A DNA stretch of 5,225 bases, taken from Pseudomonadota bacterium (GTDB lineage: Bacteria > Pseudomonadota > Alphaproteobacteria > Rhizobiales > Rhizobiaceae). Shown piece after piece: positions 1 through 5,225 of the stretch. The notes under the pieces are model-generated. The model did not search any database. It worked only from the letters and a program-made list of their open reading frames with translations, and was not told where the DNA came from. Each line of letters opens with the position of its first letter. Within the stretch, counting starts at the first letter, position 1. The DNA is taken from the NCBI GenBank assembly GCA_023393575.1, contig JAEWKX010000202.1, positions 1 to 5,225 on the forward strand, given 5' to 3'. The translations under genes and the position numbers were made by a program.

Positions 1-513
1 GGCGTGCGCTTCAACTTCGTCAAGCATCTTGGCGGCGCGCCTGACATGGCCGTCTTCGCCCGCGTGATCGACCGCATCAAGGGCCGCGGCTGGCATGTCG
101 TGCTGCATCTCGACGCCGTAGACATCGTGCCGCTCTCGGACATGATCCGCCGCCTTCCGGTGCCCTTCGTCATCGATCACATGGGCAGGGTCGACACGGC
201 ACTCGGGACGGACCAGCCGGCGTTCCGGTCGCTGCTGGAACTCGCCCGCCGCGACGATTGCTGGATCAAGGTGTGCGGCTCGGAACGCATCTCCAGCTAT
301 CCCTTCGATGCGGCCCTGCCATTTGCACGGGCGCTGCTGGAAGCAAGCCCCGAGCGAACCCTCTGGGGCACCGATTTTCCACATCCCAATCTCAAGGATC
401 CGGTCGACGAAGCGGATCTTCTCGACCTGGTCGAAAAAATCGCGCCATCCGCCGAAGGGCAGCAGCGTCTGCTCGTCGACAACCCGGCACGACTCTACGG
501 CTTTACCACCTGA
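1..513 (+). CDS. Amidohydrolase-2 family metal hydrolase, PDC lactonase-like (5' truncated)
   Basis: The window opens inside this gene. The visible 170 codons are the C-terminal part of a TIM-barrel hydrolase that usually runs to roughly 280-300 residues, so about 110-130 residues lie upstream. Counting from the first codon seen, it shows HLDA (36-39), VIDHMGR (58-64), WIKVCGSER (88-96) and WGTDFPHPN (122-130). This set is typical of the amidohydrolase-2 branch that includes LigI, the 2-pyrone-4,6-dicarboxylate lactonase. By family analogy, His60 of VIDHMGR and Asp125 of WGTDFPHPN are active-site residues, the Asp being the general base in lactone hydrolysis. The protein is probably cytoplasmic. 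It ends 25 bp before the solute-binding protein gene on the same strand, which suggests one operon. Relatives hydrolyse PDC, sugar lactones and related lactones, so the exact substrate is unassigned. The GTG at 4 is an internal Val codon, not a start, since the family similarity runs through the window edge. Confidence 0.88.
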   Translation, partial: GVRFNFVKHLGGAPDMAVFARVIDRIKGRGWHVVLHLDAVDIVPLSDMIRRLPVPFVIDHMGRVDTALGTDQPAFRSLLELARRDDCWIKVCGSERISSYPFDAALPFARALLEASPERTLWGTDFPHPNLKDPVDEADLLDLVEKIAPSAEGQQRLLVDNPARLYGFTT

Positions 514-525
514 ACAAGATCACCT

Positions 526-533
526 GGAGGAGG
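526..533 (+). promoter_or_regulatory. Strong Shine-Dalgarno of the solute-binding protein gene
   Basis: GGAGGAGG lies 5 nt before the ATG at 539, close to a full anti-SD match and the strongest ribosome binding site in the window. It fixes the start of the solute-binding protein gene at 539 rather than at the upstream in-frame ATG at 308, which lies inside the hydrolase gene. Strong initiation fits a periplasmic receptor needed in excess over its partners. Confidence 0.85.
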
Positions 534-538
534 AAGAC

Positions 539-1546
539 ATGACAGGAAAGAACAAACGGCCGGCACTGCTCCGGCGCACCCTGATGAAGGCGCTGGTGCC
601 GGCCCTGCTGCTGGCAACGGCGGCGCCTGCACCCGGCTGGGCACAAGAGGATTATCCCGCCCGCGACATCACCCTGGTCCTGCCCTTCGGGCCCGGCGGC
701 ATCGCCGACATCACCTCCCGCGTGGTCGCTGACGCGCTCGGCAAGAAGCTCGGTAGGCAGATCATCATCATGAACCAGCCCGGAGCGGCAGGCTCCGTGG
801 CGGCACGGGCGGCATTGAACGCGCCGGCCGATGGGTACACGCTTGCGCTCCTCTCCAACGGCACCGCCATCAGCGTTCCGCTTTTCGAGAACCTTCAGTT
901 CGATCCCGTGAAGGACTTCGTGCCGGTCTCGAGCCTCGCCTATTTCGACTTCGTGTTCGTGGCGAAGAAGGGCGGGAAGTTCTCGACACTGGCCGATATT
1001 CTCGCGGCTGCCAAGGCAGAGCCGGGAATGCTCAACGTCGGTACCATCAATGTCGGCAGCAGCCAGAACCTGGCGGCGGAGCTCTTCAAGTCCACGGCCG
1101 GTATCGATTTCACGATCGTCCCCTACAAGGCGACCCCCGATCTTCTCGTAGCGCTGCTTGGAGACGAACTCGACGTGATCGTCGATAGCCAGACCGCCCT
1201 CAAGGCCGCGTTGGAACAGGGCCAGGCGGTCGCACTTGCTTCCTCGGGGCCTAACCGCTCCAAGTTGTTGCCGGACCTCGCAACGGCACAGGAGCAGGGC
1301 GTGGAAGACTTCGACGTGACCTCCTGGAACGCCATCTTCGCTCCGACGGGGACGCCTCCCGAAGTGGTCGAAAAGCTGAACGCCGCACTCGTCGAGGTGC
1401 TGGCCGATCCGGCCATCCAGAAGCGCTTTGCCGAACTCGGCGTCGAGGCCCGATCGAGCACGCCCAAGGAAATCGGCGAGCGGCTCGCCGCCGACATCGA
1501 GAAGTGGGGCGCCGTCATCGAGAAGGCGGGCATCCCCAAGCAGTAA
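539..1546 (+). CDS. Bug/TctC-type periplasmic solute-binding protein
   Basis: This 335-residue protein has the usual length of the Bug (TctC) receptors of tripartite tricarboxylate transporters, which bind small carboxylates in the periplasm. The N-terminus is an export signal: basic residues including Arg12-Arg13, a hydrophobic stretch over about 18-32 and a likely cleavage after GWA (Ala35|Gln36). The mature protein begins with the family pattern: YPARDITLVLPFGPGGIADI (39-58), NQPGAAGSVAA (79-89), a PADGYTL block (96-102), FDPVKDFVPVS (121-131), the LNVGT/GSSQNLAAELFK region (165-184), VPYK (194-197) and the C-terminal APTGTPPEVVEKLN (268-281). The start is set by the strong Shine-Dalgarno at 526-533. 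It follows the hydrolase gene by 25 bp, so co-transcription is likely, and a hairpin ends the unit. No TctA or TctB membrane subunit follows it. The ligand is unknown; Bug proteins bind carboxylates, amino acids, nicotinate-like compounds and others. Confidence 0.93.
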   Translation: MTGKNKRPALLRRTLMKALVPALLLATAAPAPGWAQEDYPARDITLVLPFGPGGIADITSRVVADALGKKLGRQIIIMNQPGAAGSVAARAALNAPADGYTLALLSNGTAISVPLFENLQFDPVKDFVPVSSLAYFDFVFVAKKGGKFSTLADILAAAKAEPGMLNVGTINVGSSQNLAAELFKSTAGIDFTIVPYKATPDLLVALLGDELDVIVDSQTALKAALEQGQAVALASSGPNRSKLLPDLATAQEQGVEDFDVTSWNAIFAPTGTPPEVVEKLNAALVEVLADPAIQKRFAELGVEARSSTPKEIGERLAADIEKWGAVIEKAGIPKQ

Positions 1547-1585
1547 CCGTTCCCAGGAGACGGGGTGGCGGCCGCCGTCTCGCCT

Positions 1586-1624
1586 CGCCCGGAAGGCCGA
1601 GCCTCGTGCTTTGCCTTCCGGGCG
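1586..1624. terminator. Perfect 12-bp hairpin between convergent genes, probable shared terminator
   Basis: CGCCCGGAAGGC at 1586-1597 is an exact inverted copy of GCCTTCCGGGCG at 1613-1624, leaving a 15-nt loop. It lies 40 bp after the stop of the solute-binding protein gene and 11 bp after the stop of the tetR gene on the other strand, the expected place for a terminator used from both sides. On the plus strand only a broken T-stretch follows (CTTTGTGGTTT), and on the minus strand there is none. Termination may therefore be imperfect, or the hairpin may act mainly as a 3'-end stabiliser. Confidence 0.65.
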
Positions 1625-1634
1625 CTTTGTGGTT

Positions 1635-2279
1635 TCAACCGTAAATGCCGCGGACCAGCCTTCGTATCGAGGCAGCGACCTTCTCCCAGTCCTTTTCGCT
1701 GCGCAACGGAAGGCCCGCAAATTCGCCCGTGGCGACGGACGAGATGACCAGGTGCTGGATCGCCGCGAAGAGGATGCCGTTGACTGTCTGGGCATCGACA
1801 CCCTTCGGCGCCGTCAGGCTGCCGCGCATCCGGTCGAGCCATTTCCCGAGCGCCTTGGAACGCGCCTCGGCGAGCCTGCGCACCTGCGGGGTGTCCTTCG
1901 ACACCTCCCAGGCGATGATCCTGCACACCAGCGGATCGTCCCGAAGCGCCTCCATGTAGAGAAGTGCCAGCCGCTCCATCAGGTCCCCGTAGGTCAGCAG
2001 GAACATGCCGCCCGTGTCTTCCGGAATACGCTCCCTCACCCAGCCGCCAAGATCCGCGCCGATGGCATCCAGCAGGCCATCGAGCCCACCGTAGTACCGG
2101 TAGATCAATTGCTTGTCGCAACCGGCGCGGCGCGCGATGGCGTTGATCCCGAAACCCTGGAAGCCCTCTTCCGCCAGCAGGTCGCGGGCCGCCCTGAAGA
2201 TCGCCGCCTCGGTCTGGACGCGATTCTTGATGCGCTTCTCCGGCACGGGATCGATGAAAGCTTCCTGCACTGCAAGCAT
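1635..2279 (-). CDS. TetR-family transcriptional regulator
   Basis: This 214-residue protein has the size and layout of a TetR-type repressor: an N-terminal DNA-binding domain and a helical C-terminal ligand and dimer domain. The domain covers about residues 17-73: TEAAIFRAARDLLAEEGF (23-40) as helix 1, INAIARRAG (45-53) as helix 2 and CDKQLIYRYYGGLDGLLDAI (54-73) as the recognition helix and start of helix 4. The Y-RYYG--D-LL signature is diagnostic. I chose the ATG at 2279 because a GGAG (2288-2291) sits 8 nt upstream and the DNA-binding domain then starts at the normal distance from the N-terminus. The reading frame stays open to 2513, but that 78-codon extension has no TetR similarity and crosses the control region. 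The gene is divergent from the permease gene and convergent with the receptor gene, so the permease, and probably the regulator itself, are the likely targets. The effector is unknown. Confidence 0.92.
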   Translation of the reverse strand: MLAVQEAFIDPVPEKRIKNRVQTEAAIFRAARDLLAEEGFQGFGINAIARRAGCDKQLIYRYYGGLDGLLDAIGADLGGWVRERIPEDTGGMFLLTYGDLMERLALLYMEALRDDPLVCRIIAWEVSKDTPQVRRLAEARSKALGKWLDRMRGSLTAPKGVDAQTVNGILFAAIQHLVISSVATGEFAGLPLRSEKDWEKVAASIRRLVRGIYG

Positions 2280-2305
2280 AGACGGTACTCCATCGGACTG
2301 CTTGC

Positions 2306-2333
2306 CGATAAGCCCGCGGGAGGCGCGGCACAA
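2306..2333 (-). promoter_or_regulatory. Possible tetR promoter
   Basis: Read on the minus strand, TTGTGC (2333-2328) and TTATCG (2311-2306) are separated by 16 nt and could serve as -35 and -10. Transcription would begin near 2299 and give a leader of about 20 nt that just includes the tetR Shine-Dalgarno. Both hexamers are weak matches. The spacer contains the 8-bp palindrome CCCGCGGG (2313-2320). Confidence 0.3.
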
Positions 2334-2359
2334 TGTGTCGTCTTCGTCATTCACAGAAA

Positions 2360-2376
2360 CCGCGGCATTGCCGCGG
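2360..2376. promoter_or_regulatory. Perfect 17-bp palindrome, candidate TetR operator
   Basis: CCGCGGCA at 2360-2367, one central T, and TGCCGCGG at 2369-2376 form an exact inverted repeat of two 8-bp arms. It lies in the short divergent region between the TetR gene and the permease gene. Its size and symmetry fit the 15-20 bp sites bound by TetR dimers. Its right half overlaps the TTGCCG proposed as the permease -35 element, so bound protein would block RNA polymerase. It ends 54 bp before the permease start and begins 81 bp from the tetR start. Assignment to this TetR protein rests on position and symmetry only. Confidence 0.6.
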
Positions 2377-2396
2377 AGGGGCAGGATCGCTAAGGC
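2368..2396 (+). promoter_or_regulatory. Possible sigma70-type promoter of the permease gene
   Basis: TTGCCG (2368-2373) and TAAGGC (2391-2396) are spaced by exactly 17 nt, the optimal housekeeping-sigma arrangement. The start site would fall near 2403, giving a leader of about 28 nt. The -35 matches the consensus at four of six positions; the -10 is poor. The overlap with the 17-bp palindrome supports the pair. Confidence 0.4.
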
Positions 2397-2417
2397 TCCT
2401 CCGTACCCTCCCGTCCT

Positions 2418-2427
2418 GAACCGGTTC
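2418..2427. repeat. 10-bp palindrome just before the permease start
   Basis: GAACCGGTTC is a perfect 10-bp palindrome ending 3 nt before the ATG at 2431, where a Shine-Dalgarno would normally be. No purine-rich ribosome binding site is visible there. It may be a second protein site, may affect translation, or may be chance. Confidence 0.4.
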
Positions 2428-2430
2428 CGC

Positions 2431-3366
2431 ATGCTGATCATCTTCGAGAGTATCCTGCCGATCTTCCTCCTGGTGCTGCTGGGAGTGGGTTTAAAGCGTA
2501 GTCCGCTCATCAACGGGACGTTCTGGGAGGGGCTCGAGCAGTGCGGCTATTACGTCCTCTTTCCGGCCCTGCTCTTCCACACGCTGGCGACCGCCGACTT
2601 CTCCAGCATGGAAGTCGGCACCATCGGCACGACCGCCGTTACGGCAGTGGTGCTGATGTGCGCAGTGGTGCTGGCGCTCTGGCCGCTGCTGAAGCGGATC
2701 GGCGTCACCCCTCCGTCCTTCAGTTCGGTCTTCCAGACCGCCACCCGGTGGAACGCCTTCATCGCGCTGGCGATTGCCGAGAAGACCTACGGAGACCTGG
2801 GGCTGACGGTGGTGGCACTGGTCATGGCGGTGGTCATCGTCCCGATCAACGTCATCAATGTCAGCGTTCTTCTCTGGTTTTCCGGCACGCGGACGAGTTA
2901 CTCCGCCTTCCTGTTCCGGCTCGTCACCAACCCGCTGATCATCAGCAGCCTCCTCGGCGTCGTCGTCAACCGGCTCGGCATGTCGATCTATGAGCCGCTG
3001 ATGACGACTGTCGATCTCGTGGGGCAGGCGGCATTAAGCCTCGGGCTAATCGCCGTCGGCGCAGGCCTGCGCGTTTCCGACGCTCTCCGGCCGCATCCCC
3101 TGGTCTTGATCTCGACGGCGCTGAAGCTCGCCTTGTTCCCCGTGGCAATGACCGCAGCCGCTCTACTGTTCGGCGTCGGAAACCCCATCCTGGTGCTTCT
3201 TGCGCTGAGCGCCGGCGTGCCAACCGCTATGAACGGCTATCTCCTCGCCAAGAAGATGGGCGGCGATGCCGAGCTCTATGCCGCCACGGCCACCGTCCAG
3301 ACGGTAGCCTCGTTCCTGACGATCCCGGTCGTGCTGACGCTTGCCGGTCAGCTCGCCGCCGGGTAG
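2431..3366 (+). CDS. AEC (auxin efflux carrier) family permease
   Basis: This is a 311-residue, very hydrophobic inner-membrane protein of the size of bacterial AEC carriers, which have about ten membrane segments in two halves. Hydrophobic stretches are visible near 2-20, 38-52, 66-87, 107-117, 124-149, 163-180, 197-213, 223-247, 251-264 and 286-308. Family marks include FQTATRWNAFIALAIAEKTYG (the R-N-(F/Y)-I motif region near 101-121), TNPLIISSLLG (166-176), LSLGLIAVGAGL (202-213) and the C-terminal block AGVPTAMNGYLLAKKMGGDAEL (261-282) before TVASFLTIPV. Bacterial members move organic acids such as malate, malonate or other carboxylates, which fits the neighbouring carboxylate receptor and hydrolase. 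The ATG at 2431 is the only sensible start: it opens the first membrane segment directly, although it lacks a clear Shine-Dalgarno. It is divergent from tetR, and its last 19 bp overlap the 3' end of aidB on the other strand. Substrate and direction of transport are unknown. Confidence 0.9.
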   Translation: MLIIFESILPIFLLVLLGVGLKRSPLINGTFWEGLEQCGYYVLFPALLFHTLATADFSSMEVGTIGTTAVTAVVLMCAVVLALWPLLKRIGVTPPSFSSVFQTATRWNAFIALAIAEKTYGDLGLTVVALVMAVVIVPINVINVSVLLWFSGTRTSYSAFLFRLVTNPLIISSLLGVVVNRLGMSIYEPLMTTVDLVGQAALSLGLIAVGAGLRVSDALRPHPLVLISTALKLALFPVAMTAAALLFGVGNPILVLLALSAGVPTAMNGYLLAKKMGGDAELYAATATVQTVASFLTIPVVLTLAGQLAAG

Positions 3367-5000
3367 AGAAGATCGACGATATAAGCCGCGTCGAAGCGTG
3401 CATCGAGCATGCCGTAGGTGGACCGCCAGCCGCCGGCGAGCCGTGTTTCGAGGAAGGCATCGGCGATCTTTCCGGCTCCAAGGCGCGACAGCTCGGCCGC
3501 ACCGGCGGCAAGCGCCAACTGCTCGACCAGCAGGCGTGCCGCCCCCTCGTCCGTTTCGCAGAGTGCCATGGCGGCGCGCAGCACCTCGATGGTCTTGCGG
3601 CCCGATGTCCCGAGATCACGCTCGAAACCGGAAAGCACGAGATCGAAAAGGTCCTGGCCGCGCGACAGCACCCTCATCACGTCCAGCGCCATCACGTTGC
3701 CCGAGCCTTCCCAGATCGCGTTGACCGGCGCCTCCCGATAGTGGCGGGCGACCGGCCTCTCCTCGACATAGCCATTGCCACCGAGGCACTCCATGGCCTC
3801 GTAGATCAGCGGTGGCGCGATCTTGCAGTTCCAGTACTTGATCACCGGCGTCATCACGCGGGCAAAGGCCGCATCCGCCGGACTGCCGGCAGCCCGATCG
3901 AACGCCTCGGCCAGCCGGAAGGCGAGCGCGGTCGCCGCCGCCACGTCGAGTGCCATATCCGCCAGCACGCGCGTCATCAGCGGCTGGTCGATCAGGTTCC
4001 TGCCGAAGACGCTGCGGCCGCGGCAGTGGTGGACCGCCTCGGCCAGCGAAGCGCGCATGATGCCGGCGGAAGCCAGAGCACAGTCCAGCCGGGTCAGCGT
4101 CACCATGTCGAGGATCGTGCGGATGCCGGCGCCGGGATCGCCGAGCAGATAACCGAAGGCATCGGTGAATTCCACCTCGGACGAGGCATTGGAGCGGTTG
4201 CCGAGCTTGTCCTTCAGTCGCTGGAACTGCAGACCATTGGCCGAGCCGTCCTCCAGCAGTCGCGGCACGAGGAAGCAGCCGATGCCCTCGCCCGTCTTGG
4301 CCAGCATGACGAAAGCGTCGCTCATCGGGGCCGACATGAACCACTTGTGACCCGAGAGCCGGTAGATGCCCTCGCCCACCCGCTCCGCCGTCGAGCGATT
4401 GGCGCGCACGTCCGTTCCGCCCTGCTTCTCCGTCATGCCCATGCCGAGCGTGATCGCACTCTTCTGCAGCGCCGGGCGGTTGGAGGAATCGTACTTGCGC
4501 GAGAGGATCTTCGGTGCCCATTCCTTCTGCACCCGCGGCGATGCCATCAGCGCAGCCACGGACGCGCTCGTCATCGTCAGCGGGCAAAGATGGCCGCATT
4601 CCAGTTGGGAAGTCAGATAGAAGCGGGTGGCGCGTGCCTTGTGTTCGCTGCCCTTTGCTTCCGGAATGCTCTCCCAGACGGAGGAATGCAGCCCGATCGA
4701 CATCGATCGGCGCATCAAGGCGTGCCAGGCGGGATGGAATTCGACGGTATCCAGCCGCTCGCCGCGGGGGCCATGAGTGCGCAGCCTCGGCGGGCTCTCG
4801 TTCGCCATCCGCGCCAGTTCCTGCGCCTCCGGCGAGGTTGCGTAATGGCCGATGGAATCGAACTCCTCCCGCAGGCTGCGGTGCAACCCGGCGGTAAGAT
4901 CGACGATCAGCGGGTCTGATCGATAGGCGTTGATGCCGGACCAGGGTTGTGGCTGGTTCAGCTCGGCAAGCTTCTGTTCGGTCCGGCTATTCTGTGTCAT
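3348..5000 (-). CDS. aidB: AidB-like acyl-CoA dehydrogenase (DNA alkylation response type)
   Basis: The 550-residue product matches recalled E. coli AidB (about 541 aa) along its length. AidB is a tetrameric FAD protein of the acyl-CoA dehydrogenase superfamily that binds DNA and is linked to protection from alkylation. Shared blocks are VEFHPAWHALM (86-96), LCPLTMT (138-144), GMGMTEKQGGTDV (186-198, flavin region), GHKWFMSAP (217-225), the nearly invariant RLKDKLGNRSNASSEVEF (261-278), TRLDCAL (303-309), EAMECLGGNGYVEE (401-414) and the APVNAIWEGSGN segment (424-435). Glu431 corresponds to the catalytic-site Glu425 of E. coli AidB and Arg443 to Arg437, reported to contact DNA. The region after about 445 matches the position of AidB's C-terminal DNA-binding domain and is less conserved. 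The ATG at 5000 has a weak AGAAG about 8 nt upstream. It overlaps the convergent permease gene by 19 bp and diverges from pyrB. I see no Ada-type box upstream, so Ada control is not supported. A purely metabolic role remains possible. Confidence 0.93.
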   Translation of the reverse strand: MTQNSRTEQKLAELNQPQPWSGINAYRSDPLIVDLTAGLHRSLREEFDSIGHYATSPEAQELARMANESPPRLRTHGPRGERLDTVEFHPAWHALMRRSMSIGLHSSVWESIPEAKGSEHKARATRFYLTSQLECGHLCPLTMTSASVAALMASPRVQKEWAPKILSRKYDSSNRPALQKSAITLGMGMTEKQGGTDVRANRSTAERVGEGIYRLSGHKWFMSAPMSDAFVMLAKTGEGIGCFLVPRLLEDGSANGLQFQRLKDKLGNRSNASSEVEFTDAFGYLLGDPGAGIRTILDMVTLTRLDCALASAGIMRASLAEAVHHCRGRSVFGRNLIDQPLMTRVLADMALDVAAATALAFRLAEAFDRAAGSPADAAFARVMTPVIKYWNCKIAPPLIYEAMECLGGNGYVEERPVARHYREAPVNAIWEGSGNVMALDVMRVLSRGQDLFDLVLSGFERDLGTSGRKTIEVLRAAMALCETDEGAARLLVEQLALAAGAAELSRLGAGKIADAFLETRLAGGWRSTYGMLDARFDAAYIVDLLYPAAS

Positions 5001-5066
5001 GCTTGGCTTCTAGCCCGTTTCTCTTAAAAATGCATGAGGACGAACGGACTTTTCCCGCCCCTTCGC

Positions 5067-5095
5067 TTGCCCCTTCCCCAGCCAGTCATTATAGA
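5067..5095 (+). promoter_or_regulatory. Probable sigma70-type promoter of pyrB
   Basis: TTGCCC (5067-5072) and TATAGA (5090-5095) are separated by 17 nt. Transcription would begin near 5102 and give a leader of about 20 nt carrying the pyrB Shine-Dalgarno. So short a leader leaves no room for an attenuator of the kind that controls pyrBI in enteric bacteria. Confidence 0.6.
5088..5093 (-). promoter_or_regulatory. Consensus -10 for possible aidB transcription
   Basis: On the minus strand this reads TATAAT, a perfect -10 hexamer, and it overlaps the pyrB -10 on the other strand. The hexamer 17 nt upstream is GTCTCC, a poor -35. The aidB leader would be about 80 nt. No better aidB promoter is visible in 5001-5121. 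Confidence 0.35.
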
Positions 5096-5121
5096 CGCCC
5101 GAACGCAAGCGGAGACGCCCC

Positions 5122-5225
5122 ATGGTCTTCTTCCCTCATCGCCATCTCCTCGGCATCAAGCGCCTTACCGAACAGGACATCACCTATCTTCTCGACAAGG
5201 CCGACGAGGCCGTGAAGATTTCCCG
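5122..5225 (+). CDS. pyrB: Aspartate carbamoyltransferase catalytic chain, N-terminus (3' truncated)
   Basis: Only the first 34 codons and two further bases fall in the window. The peptide begins [20 protein letters not shown] and continues with [13 protein letters not shown], which I recognise as the N-terminus of rhizobial PyrB: the GIKxLTEQDI segment followed by the first helix. PyrB joins carbamoyl phosphate and aspartate in the first committed step of pyrimidine synthesis. The ATG is supported by GGAG (5111-5114) with a 7-nt spacing and by a good promoter upstream. The carbamoyl-phosphate binding motif (STRT) lies beyond the window and cannot be checked. In related genomes pyrC often follows. 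An ornithine carbamoyltransferase is a less likely alternative given the N-terminal match. Confidence 0.85.
   Translation, partial: MVFFPHRHLLGIKRLTEQDITYLLDKADEAVKIS

Noticed and set aside
308..538. Upstream in-frame start for the solute-binding protein at 308
   Set aside because: It lies inside the hydrolase gene in another frame and would bury the signal peptide; the strong ribosome binding site at 526-533 points to 539.
503..1801. Long open frame of 432 codons on the minus strand, antisense to the receptor gene
   Set aside because: It is Arg- and Gly-rich without family similarity, has no ribosome binding site, and lies opposite a well-supported Bug protein. It is a typical shadow in GC-rich DNA.
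1123..2331. Minus-strand open frame of 402 codons spanning tetR and part of the receptor gene
   Set aside because: It is out of frame with both recognised proteins, low in complexity, and shows no domain signature.
2280..2513. N-terminal extension of the TetR protein to an upstream ATG at 2513
   Set aside because: The extra 78 residues have no TetR similarity, run through the palindrome and into the permease gene, and ATG 2279 has a proper Shine-Dalgarno.
3371..3392. Short inverted repeat TCGACG/CGTCGA after the permease stop as a terminator
   Set aside because: The stem is only 6 bp with a 10-nt loop, there is no T-run, and it lies within the aidB coding sequence.
3741..4919. Open frame of 392 codons on the plus strand inside aidB
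   Set aside because: Its composition (His, Arg, Gln, Ala rich) and full antisense position to the conserved AidB sequence mark it as a shadow frame.
5001..5121. Ada-type box or other damage-response operator upstream of aidB
   Set aside because: No Ada-like or LexA-like motif could be recognised; only an A-rich patch near 5025-5030 stands out.

Overview
The window reads as chromosomal DNA from a GC-rich alphaproteobacterium, most likely of the Rhizobiales (Rhizobium, Agrobacterium, Sinorhizobium or Shinella type). The basis is the high-GC third-position codon use and the N-terminus of the last gene, which looks like the rhizobial aspartate carbamoyltransferase (PyrB) N-terminus. This placement is by recall of family sequences, not by a search.

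Layout: (1) 1-513 (+) is the 3' part of an amidohydrolase-2 / 2-pyrone-4,6-dicarboxylate lactonase-like metal hydrolase. (2) 539-1546 (+) is a periplasmic Bug/TctC-type solute-binding protein, 25 bp downstream and probably in the same operon. (3) A perfect 12-bp inverted repeat at 1586-1624 separates it from a convergent TetR-type repressor, 1635-2279 (-). (4) A 151-bp divergent control region, 2280-2430, holds a perfect 17-bp palindrome. (5) 2431-3366 (+) is an auxin-efflux-carrier (AEC) family permease. (6) 3348-5000 (-) is an AidB-like acyl-CoA dehydrogenase whose 3' end overlaps the permease by 19 bp. (7) A 121-bp divergent intergenic region, 5001-5121, carries a good pyrB promoter. (8) 5122-5225 (+) is the start of pyrB, cut by the window edge.

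Genes 1-5 look like an accessory catabolic or transport module for a small carboxylate or lactone: a hydrolase, a carboxylate-binding receptor, a regulator and an organic-acid-type carrier. The substrate cannot be read from the sequence. The TetR protein probably controls the divergent permease gene through the palindrome that overlaps its proposed -35. aidB and pyrB look like ordinary chromosomal flank. No mobile element, CRISPR, tRNA or rRNA was seen. I found no convincing new system. The most testable points are the 17-bp operator candidate, the receptor without its usual TctA/TctB partners in view, and the symmetric -10 between aidB and pyrB.
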